DNA of 64,000 bases from the NCBI GenBank assembly GCA_049724395.1, contig JAUGWO010000107.1:62001-126000 (forward strand), given 5' to 3'. Both the position numbers and the translations under genes were made by a program. The notes beneath the pieces were generated by a model, which was not told the origin of the DNA, did no database searches, and worked only from the letters and a program-made list of their open reading frames with translations. This stretch comes from Spongospora subterranea f. sp. subterranea (Eukaryota > Endomyxa: Phytomyxea > Phytomyxea > Plasmodiophorida). Of this stretch, positions 61,444 through 64,000 are shown piece after piece (the stretch's first letter is position 1; every line of letters starts with the position of its first letter).

Positions 61444-62857
61444 CCACTGTTTCCAAACGGATTTGAGGGAAAGACTGACAGCTGTTCCATCACCAGTCGG
61501 ACCCCTCCACTCACACCTGACCACTGCTCCACTGTTTCCAAACGGATTTGAGGGAAAGACTGACAGCTGTTCCATCACCAGTCGGACCCCTCCACTCACA
61601 CCTGACCACTGCTCCACTGTTTCCAAACGGATTTGAGGGAAAGACTGACAGCTGTTCCATCACCAGTCGGACCCCTCCACTCACACCTGACAACTGCTCC
61701 ACTGTTTCCAAACGGATTTGAGGGAAAGACTGACAGCTGTTCCATCACCAGTCGGACCCCTCCACTCACACCTGACCACTGCTCCACTGTTTCCAAACTG
61801 ATTTGAGGGAAAGACTGACAGCTGTTCCATCACCAGTCGGACCCCTCCACTCACACCTGACCACTGCTCCACTGTTTCCAAACGGATTTGAGGGAAAGAC
61901 TGACAGCTGTTCCATCACCAGTCGGACCCCTCCACTCACACCTGACCACTGCTCCACTGTTTCCAAACGGATTTGAGGGAAAGACTGACAGCTGTTCCAT
62001 CACCAGTCGGACCCCTCCACTCACACCTGACAACTGCTCCACTGTTTCCAAACGGATTTGAGGGAAAGACTGACAGCTGTTCCATCACCAGTCGGACCCC
62101 TCCACTCACACCTGACAACTGCTCCACTGTTTCCAAACTGATTTGAGGGAAAGACTGACAGCTGTTCCATCACCAGTCGGACCCCTCCACTCACACCTGA
62201 CAACTGCTCCACTGTTTCCAAACGGATTTGAGGGAAAGACTGACAGCTGTTCCATCACCAGTCGGACCCCTCCACTCACACCTGACAACTGCTCCACTGT
62301 TTCCAAACGGATTTGAGGGAAAGACTGACAGCTGTTCCATCACCAGTCGGACCCCTCCACTCACACCTGACCACTGCTCCACTGTTTCCAAACGGATTTG
62401 AGGGAAAGACTGACAGCTGTTCCATCACCAGTCGGACCCCTCCACTCACACCTGACCACTGCTCCACTGTTTCCAAACGGATTTGAGGGAAAGACTGACA
62501 GCTGTTCCATCACCAGTCGGACCCCTCCACTCACACCTGACCACTGCTCCACTGTTTCCAAACGGATTTGAGGGAAAGACTGACAGCTGTTCCATCACCA
62601 GTCGGACCCCTCCACTCACACCTGACCACTGCTCCACTGTTTCCAAACGGATTTGAGGGAAAGACTGACAGCTGTTCCATCACCAGTCGGACCCCTCCAC
62701 TCACACCTGACCACTGCTCCACTGTTTCCAAACGGATTTGAGGGAAAGACTGACAGCTGTTCCATCACCAGTCGGACCCCTCCACTCACACCTGACAACT
62801 GCTCCACTGTTTCCAAACGGATTTGAGGAAAAGACTGACAGCTGTTCCATCACCTAA
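61444..62857. repeat. 85-bp satellite array, about 17 units
   Basis: The unit contains CCACTGTTTCCAAACGGATT, GACAGCTGTTCCATCACCAG and CCCTCCACTCACACCTGACC. Only two positions vary regularly (CGG/CTG before ATTTG; CCAC/CAAC near the unit end). The last unit is degraded, and 62860-63080 holds more diverged pieces. Since 85 is not a multiple of 3, each 66-residue minus-strand frame spans about 2.3 units. These identical frames are artefacts. Confidence 0.97.
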
Positions 62858-63258
62858 TCCACGTACACCTGACCTCTGCTTTATTGTTTCCAAAAGGATT
62901 TGAAAAAAAGACTGACAGTGTTCCATCACCTGTCGGACCCCTCCACTCACACCTGACCCCTCCACTCACACCTGACCCCTGCTCCACTGTTTCCAAACGA
63001 GTTTGGGGTGAAATGAAGTGGAGATAAAAGAGACTGACAGCTGTTCCATCACCTGTCGGCCCGCTCCACTCACAACTCTTCAATTGGAACGGACTGTTGT
63101 TCCGTGACTGGAGGCGCTAACGTTTTACTCACTAGAACTAATCCGGAGCGATTAGTTTGGTGTTACGGCGCTGCCCAAACCACGATTGATCGTTGGGCAA
63201 TGGTTCAGACATGAAGCGGAATAATCAATAGGGCAATCGATATTCCAAGCCTAGATAC
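62858..63258. other. Degenerate satellite edge and promoter region
   Basis: Up to about 63080 the sequence is diverged 85-bp repeat fragments. The remaining 180 bp precede the start of the edge gene. Confidence 0.6.
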
Positions 63259-64000
63259 ATGACCAGGGATCTAGATGACTGCTCTCTGACCTGGCTCAGA
63301 TGCACAATTCTCCTGACGGTCATCTCGATCGTAATCATTCCAACTTCGACGGTGGAGTTCGCCCAGAAGACCATATTCGGGTGCACGGGATGCCTGACAT
63401 TGATGGACCTTAGGGAAAATCAACAGCAAAAATCTCGATATTCGATTGGCCAGAACGTTATCAAGTATTTGGCGAACAATGGGCACTTTTTGGCACAGAA
63501 TATTGTGAAATATTATGGTGTAAGGTCGAAAGACGATGGCTTAATCAAAGATTTTCACGATTTTGAATCGAAATGCAAGAAACCGTTCTCGATGGATGAA
63601 GCCAAGCAGGTTGCACGGGAATTTGAGGCACATATGCAAATCCTGACAGCTCTTCAATGGTTTATTGAGGACAATGAAAGAAAACCCAGTGGTGACCTTA
63701 GGCAGCTTCATGCTGCCGTGAATTGCCATTCAATGATTGCCAGATCTTTAGAAATTCTGCCAAAACCTTTGGTTCAGTATCCTACCACACGTTTAATCGC
63801 ATTCGCGGTTGCCGCCTGGTTATTGATAGCTGTAATTAGCTGGAGGGGTTACGTCGCCGTTCATGCACTCTACCAACAAGAACCGGATCGATTCTTTGAC
63901 GGATATCAATACGCGCTCACGGTCTGGAGCAATTGCACAAATTGGGTTCTACAAACAGCACGAGACAATAATAAGGTCTCAGCCAGCGTTTGGGCGCCAA
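63259..64000 (+). CDS. Unrecognised membrane protein, partial (runs off right edge)
   Basis: An ATG at 63259 opens a frame that stays open to the window end (247 codons) with no stop and no need for an intron. An N-terminal hydrophobic segment (ILLTVISIVIIPTSTVEFA) looks like a signal peptide or anchor. A soluble part of about 150 residues is rich in charged helices (RYSIGQNVIKYLANNGHFLA, FSMDEAKQVAREFEAHMQIL). A second span follows (TRLIAFAVAAWLLIAVISW), then a region starting YVAVHALYQQEPDRFFDGYQ. The frame length and composition are unlike the surrounding repeats. I do not recognise the family. It is incomplete at its 3' end. Confidence 0.65.
   Translation, partial: MTRDLDDCSLTWLRCTILLTVISIVIIPTSTVEFAQKTIFGCTGCLTLMDLRENQQQKSRYSIGQNVIKYLANNGHFLAQNIVKYYGVRSKDDGLIKDFHDFESKCKKPFSMDEAKQVAREFEAHMQILTALQWFIEDNERKPSGDLRQLHAAVNCHSMIARSLEILPKPLVQYPTTRLIAFAVAAWLLIAVISWRGYVAVHALYQQEPDRFFDGYQYALTVWSNCTNWVLQTARDNNKVSASVWAP

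Noticed and set aside
61417-62816. A family of repeated 66-residue minus-strand proteins
   Set aside because: The frames are translations of the 85-bp satellite crossing unit borders. They carry no independent start or stop context.

Overview
The window is nuclear DNA of a eukaryote. Almost every recognisable gene is cut by short GT-AG introns, mostly 34-75 nt, and the proteins are eukaryotic: an OST48 oligosaccharyltransferase subunit, SFT2, DIS3, NAA25, PNUTS, site-1 protease and a long-form tRNase Z. A secreted tyrosinase with an N-terminal hevein/CBM18-type chitin-binding module, together with OCH1-type (GT32) and GT8 glycosyltransferases, points to an early-diverging, chytrid-like fungus. 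Site-1 protease, which most Dikarya lack, fits that reading. The placement is inference; no rRNA or other phylogenetic marker lies in the window.

Layout. 0-5.4 kb: mitochondrial GTPase MTG1, a broken Ty1/copia fossil on the minus strand, and an EF-hand protein starting 62 bp beyond the fossil. 5.9-7.4 kb: a broken copy of what looks like a plant-type rhabdovirus nucleoprotein gene. 8.2-8.5 kb: a 62-bp tandem array. 9.3-31 kb is a dense gene block: a double SET-domain protein, NAA25, OST48, SFT2, PNUTS (minus), site-1 protease, a ZIP metal transporter, a 1.5-kb 32-bp minisatellite, a 628-residue helical protein and organellar-type TrpRS (minus). 31-39.3 kb is repeat-rich and gene-poor: a 1-kb inverted-repeat element, one C2H2 zinc-finger gene, inverted fragments and a decayed PIF/Harbinger transposase. 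39.3-55 kb is a second dense block: a GT54-like glycosyltransferase, a small secreted protein (minus), a GT8-GT32 fusion glycosyltransferase (minus), DIS3, an unrecognised protein, CBM18-tyrosinase and ELAC2-type tRNase Z. 55-63.2 kb is accessory DNA made of duplicated blocks, palindromes and an 85-bp satellite. A two-membrane-segment protein gene runs off the right edge.

Functional themes: secretory-pathway and glycan genes (OST48, SFT2, site-1 protease, GT54-like, GT8-GT32, tyrosinase) and RNA/translation genes (DIS3, tRNase Z, TrpRS, MTG1, NAA25, PNUTS). They are interleaved, not grouped as a cluster. The points most worth a second look are the rhabdovirus-like fossil, the GT8-GT32 fusion, the tandem SET protein, the minisatellite that runs up to a start codon, and three one-base reading-frame slips in otherwise conserved genes.
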